A stretch of 64,000 nucleotides of DNA from Nodularia sp. NIES-3585. Lineage in GTDB: Bacteria; Cyanobacteriota; Cyanobacteriia; Cyanobacteriales; Nostocaceae. The notes under the pieces were generated by a model. The model was given only the letters and a program-made list of their open reading frames with translations. It had not been told where the DNA came from and ran no database searches. Positions 8,880 through 18,105 of the stretch are shown piece after piece. The stretch lies in NCBI RefSeq assembly GCF_002218065.1, contig NZ_BDUB01000001.1:2054711-2118710 (forward strand), given 5' to 3'. The position numbers and the translations under genes are program-made. Each line of letters starts with the position of its first letter. The first letter of the stretch is position 1.

Positions 8880-9968
8880 ATGAAAATTGCTCTAGTTCAT
8901 GATTACTTAACCCAACGCGGTGGAGCAGAGCGCGTATTTGAATTACTTTGTAAGCGTTACCCCCAAGCGGATGTTTTTACTTCATTATACAATCCGCAAA
9001 AAACTATTGATATGGGTGAGCGGATAGTTAAAACTACTTTTTTACAAAAAATTCCCGGCGCAGCTAAGTATTTTAGATTGATGGCTCCTTTGTATTTCCC
9101 TGCCTTTCGAGCATTAGATTTACAAGATTACGATTTGATTATTAGTAGTAGTACTAGCTTTGCCAAAGCAGTACGCAAACGTCCAGATGCAAAACATATT
9201 TGTTTCTGCCATAATGTAACTCGTTTCTTGTGGGATACTGAAACTTATTTAAGAGAGTATGGGGATTATCGATATTTTGCGCCGTTAATTGAACAAGTAT
9301 TTCAATTAATGAGAAATGTAGATTTGAAATATGCTCAGGAGCCTGACCTTTATATTGCTAACTCCAGTGTAGTCGCCCATCGTATTCAAAAAATTTACAA
9401 CAAACAAGCAATTGCCATTAACTATCCAATTGATACAAATAATTTCCTGTTTTCAGATAGAAAAGATGAATACTATCTAGCCTCGGCGCGGATGATCAGC
9501 TATAAGCGACTAGATATAATCATTGAGGCTTTTAATTGGCTAGGTTGGCAATTATTAATCTCAGGTGATGGGCCAGAACAAGAACGTCTCAAAGCCAAAG
9601 CCTTAGATAATATTACGTTTTTAGGACACGTCAGTGATGCTCAACGCAAAGAATTATTTTCTAAAGCCAAGTCTGTAATAGTTGCTGCGCTAGAAGATTA
9701 TGGATTAGTTCCCGTGGAAGCAAATGCCAGTGGCACACCAGTTATTGCCTATGGAGCCGGGGGAGTATTAGATACACAAATACACGGGAAAACCGGGGTA
9801 CTTTTTAAGAGACAAACACCTGAATCCATACAATCTGCATTGCTAGAGTCCGGAGGAATCATTTGGGATTACGAAACTATTCGTAATCATGCAGTGAACA
9901 ATTTTTCAGAACCAGTGTTTTTTAGTAAAGTTGAGCAACTTATTGAACAAACTTGTAGTCTCAATTAG
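8880..9968 (+). CDS. Family 4 glycosyltransferase (GT-B fold)
   Basis: A 362-residue retaining glycosyltransferase. MKIALVHDYLTQRGGAERVFELL is the classic N-terminal donor-loop region; ARMISYKRLDIIIEAF and ISGDGPEQERLK, followed by EDYGLVPVEANASGTPVIAYGAGGVLDT, form the C-terminal nucleotide-sugar site with the E-x7-E motif. ATG 8880 is preferred because the conserved region starts there; ATG 8841 and TTG 8796 are upstream in frame. It resembles mannosyltransferases of exopolysaccharide clusters. In the HEP island of Anabaena PCC 7120, as I recall it, a GT4 gene occupies the same place just before the Wzc-like gene. Confidence 0.88.
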   Translation: MKIALVHDYLTQRGGAERVFELLCKRYPQADVFTSLYNPQKTIDMGERIVKTTFLQKIPGAAKYFRLMAPLYFPAFRALDLQDYDLIISSSTSFAKAVRKRPDAKHICFCHNVTRFLWDTETYLREYGDYRYFAPLIEQVFQLMRNVDLKYAQEPDLYIANSSVVAHRIQKIYNKQAIAINYPIDTNNFLFSDRKDEYYLASARMISYKRLDIIIEAFNWLGWQLLISGDGPEQERLKAKALDNITFLGHVSDAQRKELFSKAKSVIVAALEDYGLVPVEANASGTPVIAYGAGGVLDTQIHGKTGVLFKRQTPESIQSALLESGGIIWDYETIRNHAVNNFSEPVFFSKVEQLIEQTCSLN

Positions 9969-10210
9969 TAATTTTTGAGGTTTTGATCCCAATTATCAAA
10001 AGGAGGTGACACTAACCAACCTAAAAACCAAGATGGAGTCGAATTTGCTCCCTGACGAATTAGAATTACGTAAAGCCTGTGGCGTAGGCACCCTAGCAAT
10101 CAGCTTAACTGCGCTGAAAACCTAGACCCAGGACAATTACGAATTGATATAACTCTATCCCTCCGGGGAAGTAAGCTACGCGTAGCGTCTCGCAGATAAG
10201 GATAATAAAA
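9969..10210. other. Intergenic stretch with a consensus ribosome-binding sequence and repeat debris
   Basis: At 9998-10009 stands AAAAGGAGGTGA, a full complement to the 3' end of 16S rRNA, with no start codon at normal spacing. The nearest in-frame product is a 30-residue peptide from ATG 10033 to the stop ending at 10125, 23 bases too far. Around 10160-10200 a palindrome CTACGCGTAG with CGTCTCGCAG resembles dispersed cyanobacterial repeats. AAGGA before 10211 serves the next gene. Confidence 0.5.
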
Positions 10211-12454
10211 ATGAATCAAGCTAGTCTTAGTCCCAGTATAAATCAGGTTAATAACTCCAATACAGAACCAAGTTACGGACAGTTGTTTAAAATATTTATT
10301 CGCAGATTGCCTTGGTTTTTAGCAGTATTCATTACTTCAATTGCCATGGCAACTGTGGTAACTTCTAGGACAAAACCTACCTACAGAAGTTCAATGCAAC
10401 TGCTTGTAGAACCTAATTATCAAGGTAGGCAAGAAGGCGCTGGGGCAGACAGTCAATTCATTGAGCCGAATATTCAGATAGATACAGCAACCCAGCTGAA
10501 TCTGATGCAAAGTTCAGGACTCATCCAACAGGCAGTTGACAAACTTAAATCTGATTATCCTGATATCACTGTCAACGAAATTAAAGAATCTTTAGTTTTG
10601 AATCAACTCAGATCCCAAGAAGATAATCTGGCGACAAAAATTTTCCAAGTAGACTATACTGCCCAAGATCCAAAAAAAACACAACAGGTTCTAGCGACAA
10701 TTCAGCAAGTTTATGTGGAATATAACAAACAGCAACAGGATTCGCGGTTACAAAAAGGTTTACAAGTTATCAGAGAACAGTTAAGTAAGGCCAGTGAGGA
10801 AGTGAATGCCTCAGAAACTAACCTCCAACGATTTCGCAGAAACCAAAATTTAATCGATCCTGAGTCACAAGCTAAAGCTCTTGAAGACTCTTTAAACACT
10901 ATTGAACAAGAACGTCGGACTACCCGTTCTGAGTATCAAGAGGCTGTAGCACGCCAAAAATCTTTGCAAGAACAACTTAAGCGCTCTCCACAAAACGCTC
11001 TGGTTGCTTCTCGTCTGAGTCAGTCTACTCGCTACCAAGGCTTACTCAACGAAATTCAAAAAACTGAACTAGCACTAGCTCAAGAACGTTTGCGCTTTAC
11101 GGATGAAACTCCTAATGTGCAACAAATCCAAGAACAACTCGAAAGCCAGAAGAGATTATTGCGACAAGAAGTTGGCAGAACTTTAGGCGTACAGTCTAAT
11201 GGTGTAGTTTCTTTCCAAACACCGCTTTTGGAACAAGGACAATTTGGTGAAATTGACCTCAACTTGGCTAGTCAGCTAGTAGAGACGCAAACGACTATAG
11301 TTGCTTTAACCGCCCGTGATCAAACTTTGGCGGAGAAAGAAAGTCAATTGCGTTTTGAAATCAAACGCTTTCCGCCTCTGTTGGCTTATTACAATCGCAT
11401 TATGCCACAGCTACAATTTAGCCGTGAACGGTTAGAGGAGCTATTGCGAGCGGAACAGAAATTGCGCCAAGAACTTGCCAAGGGTGGGTTTAATTGGGAA
11501 GTTGTAGAAGAACCACAATTAGGAATGCACTTAGGCCCCAATCTCCAGCAGAATCTCTTGTTGGGTGGGGTCGTTGGGTTGATGTTGGGAGGTATTGCGG
11601 CTTTTGTTCGAGAAGCATCTGATGATGCTGTGCATACAACGGCGGAATTGGAAAAGCAGGTTTCCTTGCCGTTGTTGGGAACTACTCCCAAACTGCCAAC
11701 TACTAAAAACCGAGAATCAATCATCAAGTTGCCTTTTGGTAAACCAGAAGTTCTGGCTCCTTGGACAATTCAGGTGTTACAATCACCACCGCGTTGGGAA
11801 TCGCTGGATTTAATTTTCAAAAATATTGAACTTTTAAATTCTGTATCGAATTTGAAGTCTCTGATGATTACCTCGGCTTTGCGAGATGAGAGTAAGTCAG
11901 CTTTGGCATTGGGTTTGGCTATGAGTGCGGCTCGTTTACATAAACGGGTACTATTGATTGATGCGAATTTACGAGAGCCTAGTCTCCACCAACAGCTCAA
12001 TCTTCCCAATGAACAAGGGTTATCTACTCTTTTGGCCAGTGATGTCACTATCCCTAACCAAATTGGTGTTCAAACTTTAGGTTCAGCCTATATTGATATT
12101 TTGACGGCTGGGCCGATACCTGTTGACCCAGCACATCTTTTGAGTTCACCACGGATGATTCAATTGATGACAGCATTTGAGGATAATTATGATTTGGTAC
12201 TCATAGATGCGCCGCCAGTTCTTGGTTTGGTGGATGCCATGCTTACAGCTTCATCTTGTCGGAGTGTGGTGCTGGCGGCAAGTATGAGTAAGGTAACTCG
12301 TAGCCAATTAGCCCAAGCTACAGCGATGTTGAGCAAATTAAATCTGATTGGGGTTGTGGCTAATGGTGTCTCAAATTCTGGCAGTGCTTATGTACAGTAT
12401 CCCCAGGCATCTGAATCGTCTCAATTGGCGCTACAACAAGTGGTAGAAAAATAG
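10211..12454 (+). CDS. Wzc-like polysaccharide co-polymerase / BY-kinase-like protein
   Basis: A 747-residue inner-membrane protein that should control chain length and export of the polysaccharide. Domains in order: cytoplasmic N-tail, membrane segment at about 35-52, Wzz region with a long coiled-coil periplasmic part (about 170-430), a second membrane segment (LLLGGVVGLMLGGIAAFV, about 448-465), then a cytoplasmic BY-kinase-like domain from about 545. Walker A' is RVLLIDANLREP (about 578-589) and Walker B is LVLIDAPP (about 662). The Walker A region reads SALRDESKSAL: Lys and Ser are kept but the loop glycines are lost. The C-terminal Tyr cluster is reduced to two Tyr. Kinase activity is therefore doubtful. 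A terminator follows at 12517. Confidence 0.88.
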   Translation: MNQASLSPSINQVNNSNTEPSYGQLFKIFIRRLPWFLAVFITSIAMATVVTSRTKPTYRSSMQLLVEPNYQGRQEGAGADSQFIEPNIQIDTATQLNLMQSSGLIQQAVDKLKSDYPDITVNEIKESLVLNQLRSQEDNLATKIFQVDYTAQDPKKTQQVLATIQQVYVEYNKQQQDSRLQKGLQVIREQLSKASEEVNASETNLQRFRRNQNLIDPESQAKALEDSLNTIEQERRTTRSEYQEAVARQKSLQEQLKRSPQNALVASRLSQSTRYQGLLNEIQKTELALAQERLRFTDETPNVQQIQEQLESQKRLLRQEVGRTLGVQSNGVVSFQTPLLEQGQFGEIDLNLASQLVETQTTIVALTARDQTLAEKESQLRFEIKRFPPLLAYYNRIMPQLQFSRERLEELLRAEQKLRQELAKGGFNWEVVEEPQLGMHLGPNLQQNLLLGGVVGLMLGGIAAFVREASDDAVHTTAELEKQVSLPLLGTTPKLPTTKNRESIIKLPFGKPEVLAPWTIQVLQSPPRWESLDLIFKNIELLNSVSNLKSLMITSALRDESKSALALGLAMSAARLHKRVLLIDANLREPSLHQQLNLPNEQGLSTLLASDVTIPNQIGVQTLGSAYIDILTAGPIPVDPAHLLSSPRMIQLMTAFEDNYDLVLIDAPPVLGLVDAMLTASSCRSVVLAASMSKVTRSQLAQATAMLSKLNLIGVVANGVSNSGSAYVQYPQASESSQLALQQVVEK

Positions 12455-12516
12455 CGCCTATTTTGAGGAGGAGGGAGAGACGGGATTTATTGCGTTCAAT
12501 TGAAAGGTTTTATCTG

Positions 12517-12562
12517 ATGTGCGATCGCACCGTTTTGTATGCGATCGCACATATCTTTTTTT
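12517..12562 (+). terminator. Rho-independent terminator built from two HIP1 sites
   Basis: The arms 12517-12529 and 12540-12552 are perfect 13-base complements, each containing TGCGATCGCA, with a 10-base loop. A run of seven T follows at 12556-12562. It lies 60 bases after the Wzc-like stop codon and should end that transcript. Confidence 0.8.
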
Positions 12563-13182
12563 GAGCATTTGTTGAAGATCACGCTCCTAGTGTTGCTTAC
12601 GCTTTGAAATATCAAATTCTGATTGTATTACTAATACTTCCAACTAAGTATATTTATAGCAGCTTTATAATTAACTGGAAAAACCACTGACTGTTTAAAG
12701 ACTAAATAAAGAATCCATGCCAGCACATAGTGATTTCTACAAACTCTTATATCCTAGATATTAACGCTCCCTCTAAACAGCTAATACTCAAAGATGAACT
12801 GGTTTTGTGAGATTGAACAAAAAATAGGTAGTCAAAACTAAACATAGATATGAAGTTCTGGGGTACTTGAGGAACGGGGGCATTTCCCTCTGCACTTCCC
12901 CATCGTCCCTAATTATTCAGAGAGACCCCCGCGTTTCCCCATGAGCTTTTCCTGTATGTTTACTGCTACTTATTTACTTAGTATCTTTCTTCATTGTACA
13001 TCTTTACACCAGCAGAATTTCCTAAGATGTGGACTCGTCTGAAGTGCAAGTTAAAAGAGCATATTTTTGCACACCATCACTTACATATTTTTGGAACAAA
13101 ACAAAATTCTGTTCGGAGTCTTTGGCATTAATAGCCTGCAATATTAACTCAGCAATTCACGATTTTATAGATCCAAAGACAT
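12563..13182. other. 620-base leader region upstream of the hepC-like gene
   Basis: No gene supported; a 72-codon frame at 13029-13247 has no family resemblance and overlaps the hepC-like start. The long non-coding leader fits the known developmental control of the hepC-hepA region in Anabaena, but I could not identify an NtcA, DevH or sigma-factor site by eye. A C/G-rich segment sits at about 12860-12945. Confidence 0.5.
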
Positions 13183-13926
13183 ATGACAATTTCATTAATT
13201 CCTGCTCTTCAAAACTCTTCTGTAGAAACCCAGCACCACGAAAGTAATCAATTTTCATACTGTCAACTCCAATGGCGGCGGGGACAATTATTGGTCAAAT
13301 CTCCCGGACTAACTAAACAGCTTCATCTACCTGCTTTGCATGACGAGCAATTCTTAGTAAATTGCTTGAAAAAAAGCTTAGTGAATGTGGTGACTATAGA
13401 TCCAAACCTTGATGAAGATTATCTCAAACTTTGGGTTGAAGCCTGTGAACAAGCTGGTAAGCCAATATTTCTCCGCCTACCCGCTAGCGGTAAACAAGCT
13501 AAACAAGGTAACTGGTGGCAAAAAGTAATTGATTGGATTGCGGCTTTATTTTTACTAATACTCATGCTTCCAGTTATGCTGGCATTATTTGTGATGTTAC
13601 AGCTTGACTCACCAGGATCAGTTTTTACCAGTGAGTGGCACGTGGGAGAACGAGGTAAGGTCTTTCGGGCGATCAAGTTCTGTACAACGGCAAACCATAA
13701 TATTACGCCTTTAGGTCGTTTGATGCATAAATACGATTTAGACCATCTACCCCAGTTGTGGAATGTGCTACGTGGTGAAATGACTTTGATGGGGTCTCAT
13801 AGTTGCACTTTAGAAAATGCGGTGCGGCTAACTTTGGCAGGACAACAGCAGATGAAGCAACTATCAAAGATGACGGATTCATGGGAAGAATCAAATCTGT
13901 TGCATTTGGATAGCCAAACACTGTGA
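13183..13926 (+). CDS. hepC: HepC-like undecaprenyl-phosphate sugar phosphotransferase
   Basis: A 247-residue polyprenyl-phosphate hexose-1-phosphate transferase-like protein. About 100 unconserved residues precede a membrane helix (WIAALFLLILMLPVMLALFV, about 117-137) and the cytoplasmic catalytic part with LDSPGSVFTSEWHVG, FRAIKFC, DLDHLPQLWNVLRGEMTLMG. The family motif that usually reads VGPRP is MGSHS here, and the KFRSM motif is KFCTT. The symbol rests on the family and on its place between the Wzc-like gene and the HepA-like exporter, which matches hepC in the Anabaena PCC 7120 HEP island as I recall. It would place the first sugar on the lipid carrier. Confidence 0.8.
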   Translation: MTISLIPALQNSSVETQHHESNQFSYCQLQWRRGQLLVKSPGLTKQLHLPALHDEQFLVNCLKKSLVNVVTIDPNLDEDYLKLWVEACEQAGKPIFLRLPASGKQAKQGNWWQKVIDWIAALFLLILMLPVMLALFVMLQLDSPGSVFTSEWHVGERGKVFRAIKFCTTANHNITPLGRLMHKYDLDHLPQLWNVLRGEMTLMGSHSCTLENAVRLTLAGQQQMKQLSKMTDSWEESNLLHLDSQTL

Positions 13927-13958
13927 TTTTTTGTGAATTAAACACATTTAGTCGTTAA

Positions 13959-13991
13959 GGTGCGTTAAGCCAAGTGCTATGATGCACCCTA
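13959..13991. repeat. Small palindromic repeat, GGTGCGTTA type, copy 1
   Basis: GGTGCGTTAAGCC, a short loop, then GATGCACCCTA. Related copies stand at 34322-34352 and 61101-61131. It lies in the hepC-hepA spacer. Confidence 0.55.
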
Positions 13992-14088
13992 AAAAAAGAG
14001 TAGTGATTTTTTGTTTTATCTAATGTCAAAGGGTTACTGAGCATCTATATGACTTATCTAAGTAATCTAATTTTTGTCAAAAAAACTC

Positions 14089-15939
14089 ATGTATATGCAA
14101 GTTTCTCAAATGCTAGGCGATCGCTTCAAGAAAAGTAAATTCTGGCAAAGCAATTATTTAATAGTTCGAGAATTTAAATATTTCCGCAAAGTGGCGCTTT
14201 TCGCTTTAGTTTTTTCATTTCTAGCGGCAACATTTGAAGGGCTTAGTATTGGTTTTTTACTTTCATTTCTACAAAATTTGACTACCCCTGATGCGGAACC
14301 AATTCAAACTGGAATTGCCTGGTTTGATACCTGGATTTTAGCGGCTCAGGCATCGGCAATTAATAGACTATATCGTATCTCTTTACTAATTTTATTCAGT
14401 ACATGGATACGTGCTTGTTTCAATTATCTATCACACGTCTACATAGAAATATCTCAATTATTTCTAGCTGACCGCTTGCGAAAACAAATTTTTGAGCAGT
14501 TGCAAGGATTACCGTTAAGTTACTTTGCTAAAACTCGGTCTGGTGAACTGATTAATACTATTACTACTGAAATTGAGAGAATAAAACAGTGGTTTAGTGG
14601 AGCAGCATTTTTGACAACCAGAGGCATTACGGCTTTTGTCTACTTTATCTCAATGTGTTTATTATCGTGGCAACTGACGATCATTTCTTTCCTATTATTC
14701 ACTTTGGTAGGAGTAGGATTATCAACACTCAATGCCCGCGCTAGAGAAACGAGTTTTAGTACTTCTATCGCGAATGGAAACTTTACTTCCATAGCAATTG
14801 AATTTATTAATGCCATTCGCACAGTTCAGGCATTCTCTACTCAAGAATTTGAGCGCCGACGTTTTTATAAAGCTAGTGATGAAGTAGTTACTACTTCTAC
14901 TAAAGTTGTATTAACTTGGGCGCTGGTCAGACCATTAGCTGAAGCTATAGCTAGTACGATTCTCATTGGCATGATTATTTTTGCCTTTACTGTTTTTGTT
15001 GTTAATGGAACTCTACAAGTTGCTTCTTTGCTGACATTTTTCTTTGTACTTTTCCGGGTTGTGCCAATTGTGCAAGATATTAATGGCACGAGAGCGCATA
15101 TCAGCACACTGGCAGGAGCAGCAGATAATATTAAAGATTTGATTAGAACTGATGATAAAACCTATTTGCAAAATGGTTATGTCAAATTTAATGGGCTACA
15201 GCATTCAATTGATATAGTCTCTGCGGATTTTGGCTACGATGCCAAGACTTCAGTTTTAAATAATATTACTCTCAGCATTGAAAAGGGTAAAACTACAGCC
15301 TTAGTCGGCGGAACTGGTGCTGGTAAAAGTACATTGATTGATTTAATTCCGCGGTTTTATGATCCTACAGAAGGAGATGTCCTGATTGATGGCATGAATA
15401 TCCGCCAATTTGACATTAGCTCCTTAAGGCAGAAAATTGCTGTTGTCAGTCAAGATACGTTTATTTTCAATACTTCTGTGGGCAATAATATTTCTTACGG
15501 TACAGAAGGGGCAACTGAAGCTGAAATTCGCAAAGTTGCTCAACTAGCAAATGCACTGGAATTTATTGACGAAATGCCTGAAGGCTTGAATACGCAACTG
15601 GGAGACCGGGGGGTGCGATTATCTGGAGGACAACGCCAGCGAATTGCGATCGCTCGTGCTTTGCTACGTGACCCAGAAATTCTGATTTTGGACGAAGCCA
15701 CTAGCGCCCTAGATTCCATGACTGAGCGCTTGATTCAGGAATCTATTGAAAAGCTATCTGTAGGTAGAACAGTGATTGCGATCGCTCACCGTCTTTCCAC
15801 TATTGCCCAAGCCGATAAAGTGGTGGTATTAGAACAAGGACGCATAGTCGAACAAGGTAATTATCAAGAATTACTAGAAACTAAAGGCAAGCTGTGGGAA
15901 TATCACAAAACTCAATATGAAATGGGTCAAGCTGGATAG
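14089..15939 (+). CDS. hepA: HepA-like ABC exporter (fused permease and ATPase)
   Basis: A 616-residue half-size ABC exporter. Residues 30-330 hold six predicted membrane segments of the ABC type-1 domain. The ATPase domain follows: Walker A LVGGTGAGKSTLI (about 413-425), Q-loop VVSQDTF, signature LSGGQRQRIAIARALL, Walker B ILILDEATSALD, and H-loop AHRLST. ATG 14089 is chosen; a TTG 15 bases upstream (14074) is an alternative. As a homodimer it would flip lipid-linked glycan units across the plasma membrane. hepA mutants of Anabaena PCC 7120 lack the heterocyst envelope polysaccharide; assignment here is by family and by the adjacent hepC-like gene. Confidence 0.86.
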   Translation: MYMQVSQMLGDRFKKSKFWQSNYLIVREFKYFRKVALFALVFSFLAATFEGLSIGFLLSFLQNLTTPDAEPIQTGIAWFDTWILAAQASAINRLYRISLLILFSTWIRACFNYLSHVYIEISQLFLADRLRKQIFEQLQGLPLSYFAKTRSGELINTITTEIERIKQWFSGAAFLTTRGITAFVYFISMCLLSWQLTIISFLLFTLVGVGLSTLNARARETSFSTSIANGNFTSIAIEFINAIRTVQAFSTQEFERRRFYKASDEVVTTSTKVVLTWALVRPLAEAIASTILIGMIIFAFTVFVVNGTLQVASLLTFFFVLFRVVPIVQDINGTRAHISTLAGAADNIKDLIRTDDKTYLQNGYVKFNGLQHSIDIVSADFGYDAKTSVLNNITLSIEKGKTTALVGGTGAGKSTLIDLIPRFYDPTEGDVLIDGMNIRQFDISSLRQKIAVVSQDTFIFNTSVGNNISYGTEGATEAEIRKVAQLANALEFIDEMPEGLNTQLGDRGVRLSGGQRQRIAIARALLRDPEILILDEATSALDSMTERLIQESIEKLSVGRTVIAIAHRLSTIAQADKVVVLEQGRIVEQGNYQELLETKGKLWEYHKTQYEMGQAG

Positions 15940-16015
15940 GATTTTTCCGGATTGAAGTGTGGGATATTGCACTCTAAATTAGACCAAGTTTTGGGATTTT
16001 AACGAGGTGAGATTA

Positions 16016-16855
16016 ATGGTAAATATTGGCTATCATACTGCTGGCTTTCAAGGAAAAATTAACCGCGCTTTCTATAAATCCAAGATTGCTAAAACGGTGA
16101 GAATTGCCCTGAATACCACTCAAAAAGTTCCCCTTAACGTTTATGCTTTATCTTGTGAACGCGACTTAGCTGAACAAGTAGCCAGTATTCGCTCATTTAT
16201 TAGTAATGTTGGTATCCCTGAAACATTTACTGTGATTTCTGATGGTAGCTACACTGATTTGAGTTGTCAGTTACTGCGCCGCATTCATCCCTGTGTTGAG
16301 GTCATATCCATTCAGAAATTTCTCAAACCAAATTTACCGCAATGTGTATCTGATTATGCCCAAGTCCATCCCATGGGTAAAAAGTTATCAGCTTTGATGT
16401 CAATTCCTGTTCATGGTGCGACTATCTATACAGACTCAGATATTTTATTTTTCCCAGGGGGAATTGATTTAGTTGAATTAGCTAATTCAGATCGTCAAGT
16501 TTGTCATTATTTACAGGATTGCTCAAATTCACTGGATGGCAGAATCCTTTATGAAGATACAGAAAAATTAAATCCGGTGAATGCGGGATTTATTTTATTT
16601 AAGCATGAGCTAGATTGGAATTTTGCGATTAAACGCTTGGCAAATTTAGCAGAAACACCCAGCTATTTTACTGAACAAACTATTGTTCATTTGACAATTC
16701 ATCATAATCATGGTGTACCATTATGCTCACAAAAGTATGTTTTGAGTAACATAGACCAATTTGTTTATTCAGATAAATTTGCTAGTAAAGAAATTGCTCT
16801 ACGGCATTATGTCAGCGATGTGCGGAATAAGTTTTGGCTGAATGCACAAAACTAA
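16016..16855 (+). CDS. GT-A type glycosyltransferase-like protein
   Basis: A 279-residue protein with the DxD motif in GATIYTDSDILFFPGG (about 139-143) and a GT8-like layout: N-terminal VPLNVYALSCERD, a central DxD, then LNPVNAGFILFK and FTEQTIVHLTIHH. Such enzymes add a sugar from a nucleotide donor. ATG 16016 is chosen because GAGG lies 8 bases upstream; an in-frame GTG at 16007 overlaps that site. It follows the HepA-like gene by 76 bases and begins the run of glycosyltransferase genes of the island. The sugar is unknown. Confidence 0.75.
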   Translation: MVNIGYHTAGFQGKINRAFYKSKIAKTVRIALNTTQKVPLNVYALSCERDLAEQVASIRSFISNVGIPETFTVISDGSYTDLSCQLLRRIHPCVEVISIQKFLKPNLPQCVSDYAQVHPMGKKLSALMSIPVHGATIYTDSDILFFPGGIDLVELANSDRQVCHYLQDCSNSLDGRILYEDTEKLNPVNAGFILFKHELDWNFAIKRLANLAETPSYFTEQTIVHLTIHHNHGVPLCSQKYVLSNIDQFVYSDKFASKEIALRHYVSDVRNKFWLNAQN

Positions 16856-16914
16856 TTCATCATCAGTTTCATCCTAAAAAGTTAGGATTTTTATGAGAAA
16901 TTAGCCAATTTTAT

Positions 16915-18054
16915 ATGAGTTATACATTGATTGATACAAAGATGATTTATCACTGCTCCCGTGCTGATATCAAAGGAGGTGGTGGTATTGAAACTTATTT
17001 GGCATCTTTGGTAAATTCTCAACTGACTGGGATGAGCGATCGCCCGATTAGTTCTTTGGCAAATGTGGAGCAAAAACATTTCAAATTGCTGCACGTCCAC
17101 GATTTAGATATGCTAGACGAACTCGAAGAAGAATGTCCGGCCATCTTTACTCTGCATAATAACTCTAGCTACTGTCCTAGTGGCACAAAATATTTAACAA
17201 ATCGGGGCAAAGTGTGCGATCGCGCTATGAACCCCCTGGGATGTACTTGGGGACATTTAGTAGACGGTTGTGGTAGTCGCCGCCCGCAAAATATTTGGCA
17301 GGACTGGAGGAATGCTAATCATCCTTTAGGAATCCTCAAAAAGCTGAAAATTCCTGTCATTGCTAACAGCGATTATGTCCGTCAGCAAATCGTCAGTAAT
17401 GGTTTATCACCTGAACGAGTGGTGACCTTACGGTGTGGTGTACAACCGCCTCAAAGTGACAATGCACCTCTAAATCGGGAAACCCATCAAAATCAGCGAA
17501 TTTTGTTCGCTGGTCGCATTGTTCCTTATAAAGGTGTGGAATGGCTGATTAAAGCTTTGGCACTTTGCGATCAACCCATTCATCTTGACATTGCTGGTGA
17601 TGGTTGGAGTCAGCCCAGTATGGAAAAATTAGCACAGAAGATGGGGTTAGGCGATCGCATTACTTGGCATGGCTGGTGTAATAGCGAAAAACTCGAAGAA
17701 CTTTATCAACAGTGCTTTGCTGTGGTCTTTCCCAGTCTTTGGCCTGAACCTGCGGGTCTGGTAACTCTCGAAGCTTATGGTCACTATCGACCCATAATTG
17801 CTAGCGCCGTGGGAGGTATACCCGAACACGTGCGAGATGGTGAAACAGGAATTTTGGTTCCACCTCATAATATTCAACAGTTAGCTGCCGCCATCAACGA
17901 ATTAGGAAGCAACTTTTCCCAAAGCCAATTAATGGGTGAACAAGGTCAGGCTTGGTTCCAGCAAGAGTTCACTATTGACGTTCATATTCAGCGGTTAAAA
18001 ATAATTTACGAAAAAACTATTGCTGACTTTCAGCCGAGAGATTTAGGCAATTGA
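16915..18054 (+). CDS. Family 4 glycosyltransferase
   Basis: A 379-residue GT-B transferase. KGGGGIETYLASL near the N-terminus is the acceptor/donor glycine loop; LFAGRIVPYKGVEWLIKAL, IAGDGWSQPSMEKL and PEPAGLVTLEAYGHYRPIIASAVGGIPE form the donor site with the E-x7-E motif. The central region has an uncommon Cys-rich insert (YCPSGTKY, VCDRAMNPLGCTWGHLVDGC, about 85-125), seen in some GT4 enzymes and possibly metal-binding. It lies 59 bases after the GT-A gene with little room for a promoter, so both are likely co-transcribed. Confidence 0.87.
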   Translation: MSYTLIDTKMIYHCSRADIKGGGGIETYLASLVNSQLTGMSDRPISSLANVEQKHFKLLHVHDLDMLDELEEECPAIFTLHNNSSYCPSGTKYLTNRGKVCDRAMNPLGCTWGHLVDGCGSRRPQNIWQDWRNANHPLGILKKLKIPVIANSDYVRQQIVSNGLSPERVVTLRCGVQPPQSDNAPLNRETHQNQRILFAGRIVPYKGVEWLIKALALCDQPIHLDIAGDGWSQPSMEKLAQKMGLGDRITWHGWCNSEKLEELYQQCFAVVFPSLWPEPAGLVTLEAYGHYRPIIASAVGGIPEHVRDGETGILVPPHNIQQLAAAINELGSNFSQSQLMGEQGQAWFQQEFTIDVHIQRLKIIYEKTIADFQPRDLGN

Positions 18055-18105
18055 TAGTAAATTTTTCTCAAATATTCATTCTTTAAATCTAAAAATTAAC
18101 CAAAA

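Noticed and set aside
12563-13182. NtcA-type sites (GTA-N8-TAC) upstream of the hepC-like gene
   Set aside because: Only off-spacing matches were found, such as GTA and TAC ten bases apart near 12955.
13029-13247. A 72-codon frame before the hepC-like gene
   Set aside because: It overlaps the start of the hepC-like gene in another frame, has no ribosome-binding site and a composition without family resemblance.
16973-16985. Strong Shine-Dalgarno-like AAAGGAGGTGG inside a glycosyltransferase gene
   Set aside because: It encodes the conserved Lys-Gly-Gly-Gly-Gly loop of the GT4 protein; no internal gene follows.
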